Shown one piece after another: positions 26,056 to 35,079 of a stretch of 64,000 bases of DNA. Below the pieces are notes generated by a model, which saw nothing but the letters and a program-made list of their open reading frames with translations, made no database searches and was not told the origin of the DNA. Origin of the DNA: Chloroflexota bacterium (GTDB taxonomy: Bacteria > Chloroflexota > Anaerolineae > Aggregatilineales > Phototrophicaceae); the NCBI GenBank assembly GCA_011523615.1, contig WTGJ01000027.1:645333-709332 (forward strand). The letters are read 5' to 3'. How positions within the stretch are numbered: the stretch's first letter is position 1; each line of letters starts with the position of its first letter. Position numbers and translations under genes: made by a program.

Positions 26056-26582
26056 TCGTCGGCGTTCCTTGCTTCCCGCGCGAGGACGATGGCCCCGATC
26101 ATCGCCGCCGTCAACAGAACCGCTGCCACTTCGAAGGGCAACACGAAGCCATCGCCACTGACCAAGGCAATCCCTAAATCTGTCGTACTGCCCGGTGGTG
26201 CATCGGGTACGGCGGACAGATCACCCCAGATGGGCTCGATCACGGTGAACAATAAGACGATGAATAGCAGCAGGGAGGCGCTGGCGCCGAGCCACCAGAG
26301 GGAAGAGAACCTGCGTTGCAGTTGGGTCATCCCCCGCGTGAGCATGACCGCGAAAGTGATCAATATGCCGATGGCGCCGATATAGACCAAGACCTGAACA
26401 GCGGCCAGGAATGGCGCATGGAGCAATACAAAATAACCGGCGACACCAAACAAGCTCACGATGAGCCAAATGGAGCCACGGACCAGGTTGCGATTGTTCA
26501 CCACACCGATCGCCCCGCCCAAAGTCAGGATGGTGCTCAAGAGGAAAAAGAAGGTATGCGGGGTGATTTCGATGCCAGCCAT
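26052..26582 (-). CDS. nuoJ: NADH-quinone oxidoreductase subunit J
   Basis: Membrane subunit of complex I, 176 residues, five helices. Seen are GAIGVVNNRNLVRGSIWLIVSL, the conserved FLAAVQVLVYIGAIGILITFAVML helix with the pi-bulge region, and the C-terminal VLLTAAMIGAIVLAREA. The ATG at 26582 is three bases after the nuoH stop. Confidence 0.96.
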   Translation of the reverse strand: MAGIEITPHTFFFLLSTILTLGGAIGVVNNRNLVRGSIWLIVSLFGVAGYFVLLHAPFLAAVQVLVYIGAIGILITFAVMLTRGMTQLQRRFSSLWWLGASASLLLFIVLLFTVIEPIWGDLSAVPDAPPGSTTDLGIALVSGDGFVLPFEVAAVLLTAAMIGAIVLAREARNADE

Positions 26583-26585
26583 GAT

Positions 26586-27785
26586 TCAGTTGCCTGCCGC
26601 AGCCATGAGTCTTTGTCTTTTTCCGCGAAACCGTATGATGCTCAAGACGACCGCGACTTGCAATGCATTTCCGGCCAGCATGATGATCGTCATCGGCAGG
26701 GTATCCACGAAGCCGGGAGAGTTCGCCAAATCGACCGCAAAACCCAATTCCTGAATGATTTTGAGCAAGAGTGCCGTGACCAGCAAATTGACGATGGAGA
26801 GGGGCACCAACCATTGCCAGTTAAAATGCATCATCTGATCGATCCTCAAACGAGGAATCGTGAAGCGAACCAGGTCGGAAGCAAAGAATAGAATCAGGGA
26901 CTTGATGAAAAAGTAAAAGATGCCCAGCCAGGGCCAGCGATCCACAAAGGGGCCGTTCCAGCCGCCAAAAAAGAGGACGGCCAGCAATACGCCCTGGGTG
27001 AGCCAGTGCGCATATTCTCCGGCCATGAACATGCCAAACTTCATGCCGGAATACTCTACGTTGTAGCCCGCAGTCAACTCAGATTCAGCTTCGATCAAGT
27101 CGAAGGGCGGGCGCCCCACCTCTGCCTGACTGGCTAAGAAAAATGTCAGGGCCGCGATGGGCGACAAAGCCACAAACCACATATTGGCTTGTGCCTCCAC
27201 GATTTCCACCAGGCTGCCCGTCCCGAGAAACAGCACCGGCACCAGCAAGGCCATCACCATGGGGATCTCGTAGCTGACCAACGCGGCTACCGCGCGGAAT
27301 CCGCCCAACAAGGCATATTTGTTGTTGCTTGCCCAACCGCCCATGACCACCGCTAAGGTTCCCAGAGAGGCGACGGCGATGATATAAAGCACGCCGGTTT
27401 CCAAATCCACCCCTACCACATTGGGTGCCATCGGGATCACGGCCCAAACCAGAATCACGGAAGCCACCGAAAGAACCGGTGCCACGTTGTAAATCAGGCG
27501 ATCGGCATTCGCCGGAGTGATGTCTTCTTTGGTCAACAACTTGCCCAAATCGGCAAAACTCTGCAGCAAACCGAAAGGGCCCACTCGATTCGGGCCCAGG
27601 CGATCCTGTACCCGACTGCCAAATTTGCGATCGCCCCAGATCAGGCCGATGATCACCAGCAGAGGGACCGTCGCGATGATCACGACACCGAGAATCGTGG
27701 CGATGAATAAAGAAAGTTCGCTACCGAAACCCAGCGTGTCACGCAGCAATGACTCAAGCGCGGTTACGATATCACGCCGTTCCAA
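26586..27785 (-). CDS. nuoH: NADH-quinone oxidoreductase subunit H
   Basis: Heel subunit of complex I at the quinone-site entrance. 399 residues, eight or nine helices. Diagnostic stretches are GDRKFGSRVQDRLGPNRVGP, GWASNNKYALLGGFRAVA, QAEVGRPPFDLIEAESELTAGYNVEYSG (key part RPPFDLIEAESEL with the acidic cluster) and RLRIDQMMHFNWQWLVPLS. It is slightly longer than usual because of an N-terminal extension and a C-terminal extra helix pair. The gap to nuoA is about 40 bases. Confidence 0.96.
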   Translation of the reverse strand: MERRDIVTALESLLRDTLGFGSELSLFIATILGVVIIATVPLLVIIGLIWGDRKFGSRVQDRLGPNRVGPFGLLQSFADLGKLLTKEDITPANADRLIYNVAPVLSVASVILVWAVIPMAPNVVGVDLETGVLYIIAVASLGTLAVVMGGWASNNKYALLGGFRAVAALVSYEIPMVMALLVPVLFLGTGSLVEIVEAQANMWFVALSPIAALTFFLASQAEVGRPPFDLIEAESELTAGYNVEYSGMKFGMFMAGEYAHWLTQGVLLAVLFFGGWNGPFVDRWPWLGIFYFFIKSLILFFASDLVRFTIPRLRIDQMMHFNWQWLVPLSIVNLLVTALLLKIIQELGFAVDLANSPGFVDTLPMTIIMLAGNALQVAVVLSIIRFRGKRQRLMAAAGN

Positions 27786-27823
27786 TTAAATTCTCCTCAG
27801 GTTTCTCGGTGAGACGGCGAAGA

Positions 27824-28198
27824 TCAGACCCACTCCAGTGCATCCTTCCGCCAGGCATAAATCAAGGCGTCCAGCAGCAGAAAGATGAACAAGAAGCCTG
27901 CACCAAACGCGAACAGGTCCAACTGTTGGTAAGCCATGGCCCAGGGGAACAACAAAACCATCTCCACATCAAAGATCAAGAATATCAATCCGTAAATATA
28001 ATATTGAACGCGAAACTGAACCCAGGTGTCGCCCACCGTCTCCAAGCCACATTCATAGGTTTGTGTTTTGATGGCATTCGGCTTTTTCGGACCGAGCAAA
28101 CGGGCAACAATTATGGGCAAAGCAGGTAATATGGGGGATAGCACGAAAAAAGCACCGATGAATGCCCAACTATTGATCGATTCCATCCCCATCCCCAT
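27824..28198 (-). CDS. nuoA: NADH-quinone oxidoreductase subunit A
   Basis: Membrane subunit of complex I, about 124 residues with three helices. The quinone-site loop is recognised by KTQTYECGLETVGDTW with the conserved Cys, then RVQYYIYGLIFLIFDVEMVLLFPWA. The frame is open to 28378, but the family N-terminus starts at one of three closely spaced ATG codons (28198, 28192, 28186). It is the first gene of the cluster; nuoB, C, D and I do not lie upstream, where a divergent fem-like gene begins. Confidence 0.93.
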   Translation of the reverse strand: MGMGMESINSWAFIGAFFVLSPILPALPIIVARLLGPKKPNAIKTQTYECGLETVGDTWVQFRVQYYIYGLIFLIFDVEMVLLFPWAMAYQQLDLFAFGAGFLFIFLLLDALIYAWRKDALEWV

Positions 28199-28242
28199 TT
28201 CGCATTCAAGCAAACCAATGCGCATTCGGTTCAAACGCGGCG

Positions 28243-28271
28243 AGTATAGCAACGGCTGGCAGGTTGTGCAA
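28243..28271 (-). promoter_or_regulatory. Candidate promoter of the nuo cluster
   Basis: Minus strand: TTGCAC (28271-28266), 17 bases, TATACT (28248-28243). The -10 box is good, the -35 box only half matches. Transcription would start about 40 bases before nuoA. The site lies in the short divergent region shared with the first fem-like gene. Confidence 0.5.
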
Positions 28272-29332
28272 TGTTGCATACGCCAGAATCGGCGGACGCT
28301 TCGGACATGAGTGACATCAGCCAGCATGTCGATGACGCGACCTGGGATGAATTCATTCAAAGCTATGCCCACGCCCACATCCTACAAACTTCCGCATGGG
28401 CGCGACTGAAATCAAAATATGGCTGGCATTGGGAGCGGGTTACTCTGGCGGACGAAGCAGGAAACCTGGTCGCCGGCAGCCAAATCCTGTTCCGCAAATT
28501 CCCTTTTCTCCCCTACACCATCGCTTACCTGGCGATGGGGCCATATGGTGAGGCAGGCTCCATGAAAGAACTTTGGCGGGCCATACATCGCTGTGCCCGC
28601 AAACGCCGAGCCATCTACCTGAAATGGGAACCCGATGGGTGTTCTGAGAGAGGCCATTTCCGCACGCATGGTTTCATCCCCAGCCAAGAAACCATACAAC
28701 CGCCGCGGACCATCCATCTCAACATCGAGGAGGAACCAGCTCTCATCCTTACGCGAATGAACCAAAGTACCCGCCGAAAAATTCGGCGCAGCCAGCGCGA
28801 GCTCACTTTTCGGGAAGCGGCTGCCTCAGATATCCCCCGCTTTTATCCGTTGCTGAAGCAAACGGCTGAGCGAAATCGCTTCGGGATCCATCCTGAATCC
28901 TATTACGAAGCGGCCGCTCGTTCGTTCTTGCCGGCTCAAGTGGCGCTGATCCTCGCCGAGCGAGATGGAGAGGCTATGGCGGGCGTGATGACTTTTGCCC
29001 TCGGGCGACGGGCCTGGTATTTCTATGGCGCTTCTTCTGCTTCTGCGCGGAAATATGCCGCTGGCTATGGTGCGCAATGGGCCGCCATCTTATGGGCAAG
29101 GGCAAGAGGCTGCACCGTCTATGACTTGTGGGGCATACCCGACGAAGAACCGGCGACGCTGGAAGCAGAGTTCAAGGGTCGGAGCGATGGCCTCTGGGGA
29201 GTCTATGGTTTCAAGCGAGGCTGGGGAGGGACCATCTCACGCAGTACTGGCGCCTGGGACTATGTGTATCATCCGCGCGCCTATCATGCGTTCCGCTGGG
29301 CGCTCAAAATGCGGCGAAGGATCCTCTCTTGA
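28271..29332 (+). CDS. FemAB-like peptidoglycan-bridge aminoacyltransferase, copy 1
   Basis: Fem/MurM-type enzymes add amino acids from aminoacyl-tRNA to the peptidoglycan stem peptide. 353 residues with two GNAT-like halves. Seen are ILQTSAWARLKSKYGW, LPYTIAYLAMGPYGE, the hinge-like NQSTRRKIRRSQR, LKQTAERNRFGIH, RAWYFYGASSASARK and YDLWGIPDEEP, then the C-terminal YGFKRGWGG. These are the family blocks. The ATG at 28271 is used; ATG 28307 is an alternative. A close paralogue overlaps its stop codon. Substrate and bridge composition cannot be read from the sequence. Confidence 0.87.
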   Translation: MLHTPESADASDMSDISQHVDDATWDEFIQSYAHAHILQTSAWARLKSKYGWHWERVTLADEAGNLVAGSQILFRKFPFLPYTIAYLAMGPYGEAGSMKELWRAIHRCARKRRAIYLKWEPDGCSERGHFRTHGFIPSQETIQPPRTIHLNIEEEPALILTRMNQSTRRKIRRSQRELTFREAAASDIPRFYPLLKQTAERNRFGIHPESYYEAAARSFLPAQVALILAERDGEAMAGVMTFALGRRAWYFYGASSASARKYAAGYGAQWAAILWARARGCTVYDLWGIPDEEPATLEAEFKGRSDGLWGVYGFKRGWGGTISRSTGAWDYVYHPRAYHAFRWALKMRRRILS

Positions 29333-30381
29333 GTGTGCAGATCGAGCGGATCACGGAAAAAACAAAATGGCAGCAGCTCTGGTCTGACATGCCCGATCCA
29401 CACATCTTGCAGAGTTGGGAGTGGGGCGAAATCAAACGGTCGACCGCGGGCTGGCATCCCTGGCGCTATGCCTTCTATCAAGATGAGAGATTGCTTGCCA
29501 TCGCCTCCATCGGCTCGCAGAAACTCGGCCCATTTTGCGTCATGTACGCACCCCGCGGCCCATTGTTCACGCATCTTGGCCTGGGTTCACCGGCGGTTCT
29601 TTCGGCGCTGCAGGCTTTGGCGCATCAACACAGAGCCATCTGGTTGAAGATCGATCCCGATATTGCCTGTGCTGCCAGGCCGGTACAGGGCAACGAATGG
29701 AATGACCGGGAAGCAGGGCAGCAATTCAAGAGCGACCTGATCGACGCCGGTTGGCAGCATTCGCCCCAACAGGTGCAATTCTCCAACACACAAAGAATCG
29801 CCCTTTCCGCGCCGGAAGAAACCATCCTGGCGCAAATGAGCGCGAATGCTCGGCGGAAAATCCGCATCGCGCAACGAAAGGGGATCCAGATCAGAAGCGG
29901 GAACGCCGATGATATTCCTGAAATGTTTCAGATGTATGCGGAAACCGCGCAGCGGAATGACTTCCGGATTCGTTCGTTTGCCTATTACCGCACCGCCTGG
30001 CATGAGATGTTCAAAGCGGGGCGCGCACATTTCCTGATCGCCACTTACCAAAATGAAGCCATAGCGCACTGCATTTTATTTCATGGAGGCAACGCTTGCT
30101 GGTTTTTTTACGGCGCTTCGCGAGATAAAGAGCGCAACCGTATGCCCAATCATTTGCTGCAATGGGAGAGCCTGCGTTGGGCGAAGGGCATGGGGTATCA
30201 ATGCTATGATTTCTGGGGCGCCCCAACCCAATTCCATGAAAGTGACCCTCTCTGGAAGGTATATCAATACAAGCGCGGCTTTCGCGGTTGCCTGATCCAG
30301 GGTTTGGGGGCTTGGGATCATGCACCCTACCCCAAACTGTACCGTTTGTACCAAACCGTAGAGAAGATTCGAAGTGGATAG
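29329..30381 (+). CDS. FemAB-like peptidoglycan-bridge aminoacyltransferase, copy 2
   Basis: Paralogue of the preceding gene, about 350 residues. Same blocks: HILQSWEWGEIKRST, SANARRKIRIAQRKG, YAETAQRNDFRIR, ACWFFYGASRDKERN, YDFWGAPTQFHESDP and YQYKRGFRG. The frame is open back to 29128, but this part overlaps copy 1. TTG 29329, sharing TTGA with the stop of copy 1 and having GAAGG about eight bases upstream, is the likely start; GTG 29335 is possible. Two adjacent Fem genes suggest stepwise addition of two bridge residues. Confidence 0.87.
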   Translation: MSVQIERITEKTKWQQLWSDMPDPHILQSWEWGEIKRSTAGWHPWRYAFYQDERLLAIASIGSQKLGPFCVMYAPRGPLFTHLGLGSPAVLSALQALAHQHRAIWLKIDPDIACAARPVQGNEWNDREAGQQFKSDLIDAGWQHSPQQVQFSNTQRIALSAPEETILAQMSANARRKIRIAQRKGIQIRSGNADDIPEMFQMYAETAQRNDFRIRSFAYYRTAWHEMFKAGRAHFLIATYQNEAIAHCILFHGGNACWFFYGASRDKERNRMPNHLLQWESLRWAKGMGYQCYDFWGAPTQFHESDPLWKVYQYKRGFRGCLIQGLGAWDHAPYPKLYRLYQTVEKIRSG

Positions 30382-30390
30382 GAAGAGATC

Positions 30391-31755
30391 ATGAATCTCC
30401 ATGAGTTGGATGCCTTCGTTCTACCCAAACTGGCAGAGTTCCAAACCGCAGGAGCGAGCATTGCGTTAATCCAAGAAGATCGGATGGTGGATGCGAAAGG
30501 CTATGGTTTTCGCGATGTCGAGGCAGTTCTGCCTTATACGGCGCATACCAACGGCCCCATCGCATCAGTAACCAAATCTTTCACCGCTTTGGCCATTTTG
30601 ATGCTCGCGGAAAACGGTGCCCTCAGTGTAGATGACACGGTGAACCATCATTTGCCTGAGTTCGATATTCAACCGGAAGCAGAGCCGATCCGCATCCGTC
30701 ATTTGCTCTCGCACTCATCCGGCATCCCCTCGTTGACCAGCTCCGAAATGGAATGGGCTGCGCTCACCGGCGCCACGAAGACCAGGTATCCCTTAGCCAA
30801 CCATGATTCCTTACTCGCTTACGGTAGCGATGCCCAGCAATGGCTGATCGCCGCACCGGGCGAACAGATGAGATACTGCAACTATGGCTTTCATTTGCTG
30901 GGAGCGATCATCGAACGGCGTGCCAACATGCCATATGAAGATTTCATCACAGACCACATCCTCAAACCCCTGAAGATGAAGCATAGCTATTTCACCAAAA
31001 CACGTTATGAAGCGGATGAAGATGCGACTTCAGCGTACATCATCTCCCAGGGCGCCAGGAAAAAAATCCCCATGCCCTTTCGCGCGGTTACAGCTGCGGG
31101 TGGGTTGTTCAGCAATGGCCATGACCTGGCTCGATACCTGCGGATGTTCCTGAATGAAGGACAGTTGGATGAGCGTCGCATCTTGAGCCCAGCGGGCGTT
31201 CAGTCGATGACCCGTCCTCACATCACTTTGCCCAAAGAGGGTCGTTGGCACCAATCTTCGTATGGCTTCGGTTTGATGCGCAGCGATGATTTTTACGGCC
31301 AGGTGATGATGGAACACGGCGGTGGATTGCCATTTGCCACTTCGTACATCGCCTGGATCCCGGCAACCGGCATGGGTGTCGCGGTCTTGTTGAATGGCGT
31401 TGGTTATCCGACCTGGCGCATCGCTCAAGTAGCACTGGCTCTGCTGCTCCAGGAAGATTGGCGTGAGCTCCCTTTCCTGAGGCGGGAACGCCGGCTGGCT
31501 GCCTTGGTCGGAAGCTATTCATCGTATCGAGCGGGATTGCAATGCACGGTCCGGCTCACAGGCGATCAATTGTTTATGGAACAAAGCAATGCCCACCAAC
31601 AAACCTCCGTGCCCCTGTTGGAAGAACAATACAGCGAAACCGAATGTCAGTTTGTTGCGCCGATGATGGGTGAAAGACTGTCACTGATGTTCAAGAAGCA
31701 CCCATCCCATATCGATTTGCACATGGATCGTTATGTATTCCGCAAGAAGATTTAA
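30391..31755 (+). CDS. Serine hydrolase, beta-lactamase / class C PBP-like
   Basis: 454 residues. Serine nucleophile motif SVTK at 59-62, second motif YCN at 162-164 and HGGG near 310 in the KTG position, the pattern of class C beta-lactamase-fold esterases and D-aminopeptidases. IASVTKSFTALAILMLAENG and IRIRHLLSHSSGIPSL are typical. No signal peptide is seen, so it is probably cytoplasmic. The last 100 or so residues form an extra beta-rich domain. It follows the fem pair by nine bases, so a wall-peptide role is possible but unproven. It ends tail-to-tail with the YdcF-like gene. Confidence 0.85.
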   Translation: MNLHELDAFVLPKLAEFQTAGASIALIQEDRMVDAKGYGFRDVEAVLPYTAHTNGPIASVTKSFTALAILMLAENGALSVDDTVNHHLPEFDIQPEAEPIRIRHLLSHSSGIPSLTSSEMEWAALTGATKTRYPLANHDSLLAYGSDAQQWLIAAPGEQMRYCNYGFHLLGAIIERRANMPYEDFITDHILKPLKMKHSYFTKTRYEADEDATSAYIISQGARKKIPMPFRAVTAAGGLFSNGHDLARYLRMFLNEGQLDERRILSPAGVQSMTRPHITLPKEGRWHQSSYGFGLMRSDDFYGQVMMEHGGGLPFATSYIAWIPATGMGVAVLLNGVGYPTWRIAQVALALLLQEDWRELPFLRRERRLAALVGSYSSYRAGLQCTVRLTGDQLFMEQSNAHQQTSVPLLEEQYSETECQFVAPMMGERLSLMFKKHPSHIDLHMDRYVFRKKI

Positions 31756-32321
31756 AACAGGGGAAAATCAGTCCAGGGCAAGCCGAAAGCATCGCTGAGT
31801 CTGTGCCAGTTCATCGCCCAGCTTTCACGCAACAGAGCGCGCAGGTATTCTACTGGCGTCAGATAACCGCCGGGTGCCGGTGAAGTGCCCACCTCCACTC
31901 CCCGTGAACGAAACAGCCATCGTGCCCGCCATAAGTGATAACTGCTGCTGACAACCAGTGCGGCATCCTGAGAATGACGGTGCATCCATTGCGTAGAATG
32001 AATCGCATTCTCTTGCGTGCTGTGGCTCTTTTCCTCCCGTGCAATAGCTGGATCAGGAACGCCCGCTGCCATCAGCAACTGCGCACACACCGCGGCTTCG
32101 CTGGGGTGATCAGGACGGGTGAATCCGCCACTGCATAAGAGCTGTTCGGCATAACCCTCGTGGTAAAGAGATGCCGCATGTGTGGCCCGCGCCTTCATCG
32201 ATTTCGATGGTCGTCCATCGGCATCGAACCCGGCGCCCAGCACGATGATCAGATCGGAAACTTCTGCATGATCCAGGCGACCGAAACGATCGATTCGATG
32301 CAGCAACGTCAGCTGATCCAC
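31752..32321 (-). CDS. YdcF/ElyC/SanA-like DUF218 protein
   Basis: 189 residues from a GTG at 32321. DUF218 blocks are DLIIVLGAGFDADGRPS, AEQLLCSGGF, REEKSHSTQENAIHS and ALVVSSSYHLWRARWLF. Relatives (ElyC, SanA) are membrane-anchored and affect envelope integrity. The frame continues 26 codons upstream of the GTG to the nrdJ stop and encodes a hydrophobic stretch (YILGLFAVLFSVDQLTLL) resembling the N-terminal anchor of the family, but without ATG, GTG or TTG. The true start is therefore uncertain. Confidence 0.8.
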   Translation of the reverse strand: MDQLTLLHRIDRFGRLDHAEVSDLIIVLGAGFDADGRPSKSMKARATHAASLYHEGYAEQLLCSGGFTRPDHPSEAAVCAQLLMAAGVPDPAIAREEKSHSTQENAIHSTQWMHRHSQDAALVVSSSYHLWRARWLFRSRGVEVGTSPAPGGYLTPVEYLRALLRESWAMNWHRLSDAFGLPWTDFPLF

Positions 32322-32399
32322 TGAGAATAGGACGGCGAACAGCCCAAGGATGTATTGGTATCTGAATGCTTTTCGAGACTTACGATGTGAAGCGCAGAT

Positions 32400-34934
32400 T
32401 CAACACTCACTGAACCCGCAATTGACACAATTCCGGCAGCCTGCCTGGCGGATGAGCGCTGCAGAGCCGCATTCAGGGCACAGATCCGCGCCATTCAACA
32501 TATGCTGATTGCCGTCCGGTTCCATGGCGACTGTGTTCGTCGGGTAAGCGGCCGCTGGGTTTGCATCGCTCAAGGAGAGTTGCTCCACGTCCTCTTCTGA
32601 CAAATACGTATCCCGCAGCACCCCGGCGATCGCATCAGGCAAAGAAGTGACCCTTTCATGGCCCAAGCCCACCGAACGTTGCCCACCGATGCCTTCCAGC
32701 TCATCGATGATCAGTTTCACCATTTGGCGCCGGTTGGCGGGTGCAGTGGTGCGCAACATCAAAGATAGCAATCGACCCAATCCTTCCGCATCGGCCTGCA
32801 GATCACTGCCGGCTTTCCCGATCGTGACGAAGACCTCGAATGGATTCTCGTTTTCATCTTTGTTTAGGGTGAGATAAGCGGTGCCAAAAGGCGTCTTGCG
32901 GCTGATGGTGGTCCCTTGCAACTGTTCCGGGCGGGGATAGACGCGATGCGGGGTAGAGACTTGCTCTACATCCAATCCTTCGTCTTCTTCTTGCAACATC
33001 AGGACTTGTTCATCCCGGCTGCCATCGCGATAGATGGTACCGCCCTTGCAACCCAGCTGATACATCAATTGGTACAGCTCAGAAACTTGTTCCACCGAAT
33101 AGTCCGAAGGAACGTTACAAGTCTTGGAAATGGCCGCGTCGACCCAACGCTGGATGGCTGCTTGCACCCGTATGTGCTCTTCTGGTGAGAGATCCATCGC
33201 CGTTACGAAGTAATCGGGGAGTTGTTCGGCTTCCGGATTGCGCTCGAAGTACTCTTTCACCAATGGGACTTGTTCCTCATGCATCCCCAAGCGGCTCTTG
33301 CGGAAATACTGCCACGAGAAGAAAGGTTCGATGCCAGTGCTGGTATTCACCATGGTTCCCGTCGTCCCCGTCGGTGCCTGGGTCAGGATGGTTACATTGC
33401 GAATGCCATCCTGCCGAACACGTTCCTGGATCGATGCCGGCATTTGCCTCATGAAGCCACTTTGCAGATACAGCTCGGCAGACAACTCCGGGAATGCTCC
33501 TTTTTCAACCGCCAAGTCACATGATGCTTCGTAGGATTCCACGGCGATGAATTCAAACAATTGGTCGAGAAAGGCTACGGATTCCTCACTGCCATAGCGT
33601 ATTCCTTTTCGAATCATCAGCTCAGCAACGCCCATCGTGCCCAGGCCTAGGCGCCTCTCTCTGGTCTGGATTTGACGATTTTCCTCAAAGAAATACGGCG
33701 TTGCGTCGATCACGTTGTCGAGAAAGCGCGTGGCATAGCGTACGGTCTGGCCCAATTCTTGCCAGGCCACATCGTCCTTCGTTTCGTCGTAAAATCGGGC
33801 GAGGTTGATCGCACCCAAATTGCAAACAGAGAACGCTCCGAGTGGTTGTTCGCCGCAGGGATTCGTAGAGATCAATGGGTTGAAATACCAACTATTCGCC
33901 ATTTTGTTGGAGCGTTCGTTGAACCACACGCCGGGTTCCGCGCTCGCCCAGGCGCTGCTGATGATGGCATTCCACAACTCTCTGGCCTTGACGGTGCGCT
34001 TCACAATCACGGGATTACCCGCCTCGCGCCACTTGGTCAAATCGCCATCCCATGTCTCATCGAACTGAGGGTGATCCGTATCCGGAAACAGCAAAGGCCA
34101 TTCACCATCTTCCTGGACGGCTTTCATCAATTCGTCCGAAACCGCGACGCTGATATTCGCGTTGGTGATGCGCCCAGAAATCCGTTTGCTATTGATGAAC
34201 TCGAAGACATCCGGGTGCCAGTCATTCAAAATCAACATCAACGCACCGCGGCGAGAGCCACCCTGCTCGATCAGCCCCGTAACGAAGCTATACAAGCCCC
34301 CCCAGGAAACGCTGCCGCTCGATCGACCGTTGACCCCTCTCACGTAGGCCTGACTCGGTCGCAAAGAGGACAAATTGATGCCCACGCCGCCGCCACGAGA
34401 CATGATCTCTGTCATCTGCGACAGGGTGCGCATGATGCCTTCTCTTGAATCACGCGGGGAAGGGATGACGTAACAATTGTAATACGTCAGATTTTGATCC
34501 GAGCCCGCTGCGGTGAGGATCCTGCCTCCGGGTACGAACTTCCAGCCATTCAAGAGCCACAAAAACTTTTCGCGCCATTCCTCTTTGAGTGCTGGCGTTT
34601 TTTCCACCTGCGCGATGCCACGCGCCACTCGCTCCAGCATCTGCAACGGTTGCGTCTCCAAGGGCTTATCGATGTGTGATAAATCTCGCCAAACGATCTC
34701 ATCATTGGCCAGCCGAACTTCAACTTCTCCATCCACGATCGATTCGACAACGCCGATCTCCCTTTGCCCCGTCCCGGGTTCGGTCATCACGATGACGGTA
34801 TCGCCACTTTGCAAGCTGGCGCGGGTCATGTCTTTCAGCGCATAGCGATCGAGGAAAATCAACTGTCCCAAATCGTGCAATGTGCTTTGAGAGACGGAAG
34901 CTATTGATTCCTTGGTTCTTTCCCGAGCTGTCAC
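32400..34934 (-). CDS. nrdJ: Class II (B12-dependent) ribonucleoside-diphosphate reductase
   Basis: Reduces ribonucleotides using adenosylcobalamin, without oxygen. About 844 residues. Active-site elements are YYNCYVIPSPRDS, RGGGVGINLSSLRP, NPCGEQPLGAFSVCNLGAINL (key block NPCGEQPL) and TILTQAPTGTTGTMV. The C-terminal zinc-ribbon-like tail has CPECG...CRNCVNCG and ends in Cys. Residues about 40-95 of the N-terminus form an extra beta-rich module before the catalytic domain. GTG 34934 with GAGGGA ten bases upstream is preferred; GTG 34964 is possible. It lies directly downstream of ftsZ on the same strand. Confidence 0.95.
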   Translation of the reverse strand: MTARERTKESIASVSQSTLHDLGQLIFLDRYALKDMTRASLQSGDTVIVMTEPGTGQREIGVVESIVDGEVEVRLANDEIVWRDLSHIDKPLETQPLQMLERVARGIAQVEKTPALKEEWREKFLWLLNGWKFVPGGRILTAAGSDQNLTYYNCYVIPSPRDSREGIMRTLSQMTEIMSRGGGVGINLSSLRPSQAYVRGVNGRSSGSVSWGGLYSFVTGLIEQGGSRRGALMLILNDWHPDVFEFINSKRISGRITNANISVAVSDELMKAVQEDGEWPLLFPDTDHPQFDETWDGDLTKWREAGNPVIVKRTVKARELWNAIISSAWASAEPGVWFNERSNKMANSWYFNPLISTNPCGEQPLGAFSVCNLGAINLARFYDETKDDVAWQELGQTVRYATRFLDNVIDATPYFFEENRQIQTRERRLGLGTMGVAELMIRKGIRYGSEESVAFLDQLFEFIAVESYEASCDLAVEKGAFPELSAELYLQSGFMRQMPASIQERVRQDGIRNVTILTQAPTGTTGTMVNTSTGIEPFFSWQYFRKSRLGMHEEQVPLVKEYFERNPEAEQLPDYFVTAMDLSPEEHIRVQAAIQRWVDAAISKTCNVPSDYSVEQVSELYQLMYQLGCKGGTIYRDGSRDEQVLMLQEEDEGLDVEQVSTPHRVYPRPEQLQGTTISRKTPFGTAYLTLNKDENENPFEVFVTIGKAGSDLQADAEGLGRLLSLMLRTTAPANRRQMVKLIIDELEGIGGQRSVGLGHERVTSLPDAIAGVLRDTYLSEEDVEQLSLSDANPAAAYPTNTVAMEPDGNQHMLNGADLCPECGSAALIRQAGCRNCVNCGFSEC

Positions 34935-35079
34935 GATATCTGCTTCCCTCTTCAGTCCATGCACTGAACAACTACAAAATCAAACGAATTATACAACCCA
35001 AAACTTCCCGAATCTAAATGGTTCATTAACCTTTGGCAGGTCATGCATAAGCGGCCTCACATCCTTCTGTTTCATTGAA

